NCBI GenBank assembly: GCA_963576725.1
Contig: OY755236.1
Span: 71,332,379 to 71,396,378, forward strand
Reading direction: 5' to 3'
DNA: 64,000 nt
Origin: Azorinus chamasolen
Lineage: Eukaryota > Mollusca > Bivalvia > Cardiida > Solecurtidae
Positions 63,778 through 64,000 of this stretch are shown in pieces. Position 1 is the first letter of the stretch; each line of letters starts with the position of its first letter. The notes below the pieces were generated by a model. It worked only from the letters and a program-made list of their open reading frames with translations. It searched no databases and was not told the DNA's origin. Position numbers and translations under genes: made by a program.

Positions 63778-63943
63778 ACAAGGATTTCCTCGGATACAAT
63801 GTGACATATATACACACATACTGTAAGTATTTTCAGCAAAATCCCAAACTACAAACATAAATCCTACTTCTGTTGAAAAGTGCATCGGAAAATATCCATT
63901 TTATGAAGTTGGAAATGTATGAATGTAGACAAAAATAGATGTG

Positions 63944-64000
63944 TTAACCCTTTACTCCACGAATATTCATGCAAGAAATAATGTATCTATGAATATGAAT
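63944..64000 (+). mobile_element. Family A element, cut by the window end
   Basis: TTAACCCTTTACTCCACGAA with the start of the left half. Confidence 0.85.

Noticed and set aside
1..64000. CRISPR-like array from the many regularly shaped palindromes
   Set aside because: The repeats are dispersed, variable in spacing and bounded by TTAA/TA; the DNA is eukaryotic with spliced genes.

Overview
The window looks like nuclear DNA of a mollusc, most likely a bivalve. It has intron-rich genes with GT..AG splice sites, an AT-rich background, and very many short non-autonomous transposons. It also has tandem-core repeats of about 155-165 bp that resemble the Helitron-like/'pearl' elements of bivalves. 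The bivalve assignment is inference from repeat style; no single feature proves it.

Two host genes can be supported. (1) A 14-exon annexin gene occupies 220-30852 on the minus strand. Its joined coding sequence is 1863 nt (620 residues): a basic Ser-rich start, a long Pro/Gly/Tyr/His-rich tail encoded by exons 2-5, and four annexin repeats encoded by exons 6-14. All splice phases agree, and all four calcium-binding GxGT...D/E pairs have the canonical 38-residue spacing. (2) A single-exon GT10 alpha-1,3-fucosyltransferase lies at 49958-51256 on the plus strand. Its last codons and stop lie inside a transposon end.

Most other sequence is mobile DNA. Four short families dominate. Families A, B and C end in TTAA (piggyBac-type target) with CCCTTT/CCCTTC/CCCATT termini. 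Family D ends in TA..CAGT (Tc1/mariner type). Each carries a central perfect or near-perfect hairpin, and all four share the centre GCTCC-TNNA-GGAGC although their termini and arms differ. Minor families E, F, G and H are further inverted-repeat elements.

Layout. 0-31 kb: annexin exons separated by introns packed with these elements, plus a Helitron-like array (5.5-7.3 kb), a SINE (9.75-10.03 kb), a LINE fragment with a zinc finger (10.5-11.9 kb), and a hAT-like transposase relic (21.75-23.2 kb). 31.5-37.1 kb: a nest in which a 4.05-kb Mutator-like element with a perfect 9-bp target duplication, and a second inverted-repeat element, sit inside an older hAT-like repeat. 37.7-45.9 kb: pieces of at least three LINEs, interrupted by a SINE, a family A element, a long-inverted-repeat foldback and a 742-bp Harbinger-like element. 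46-49.5 kb: nested A/B/D elements and a 63-bp satellite. 50-51.3 kb: the fucosyltransferase. 51.3-64 kb: more short elements and a TA-flanked inverted-repeat element that carries a pearl-like tandem-core element.

The genes do not form a pathway. The value of the window lies in the intact annexin structure within dense transposon insertions, and in the nested elements, which give a relative order of transposition events.
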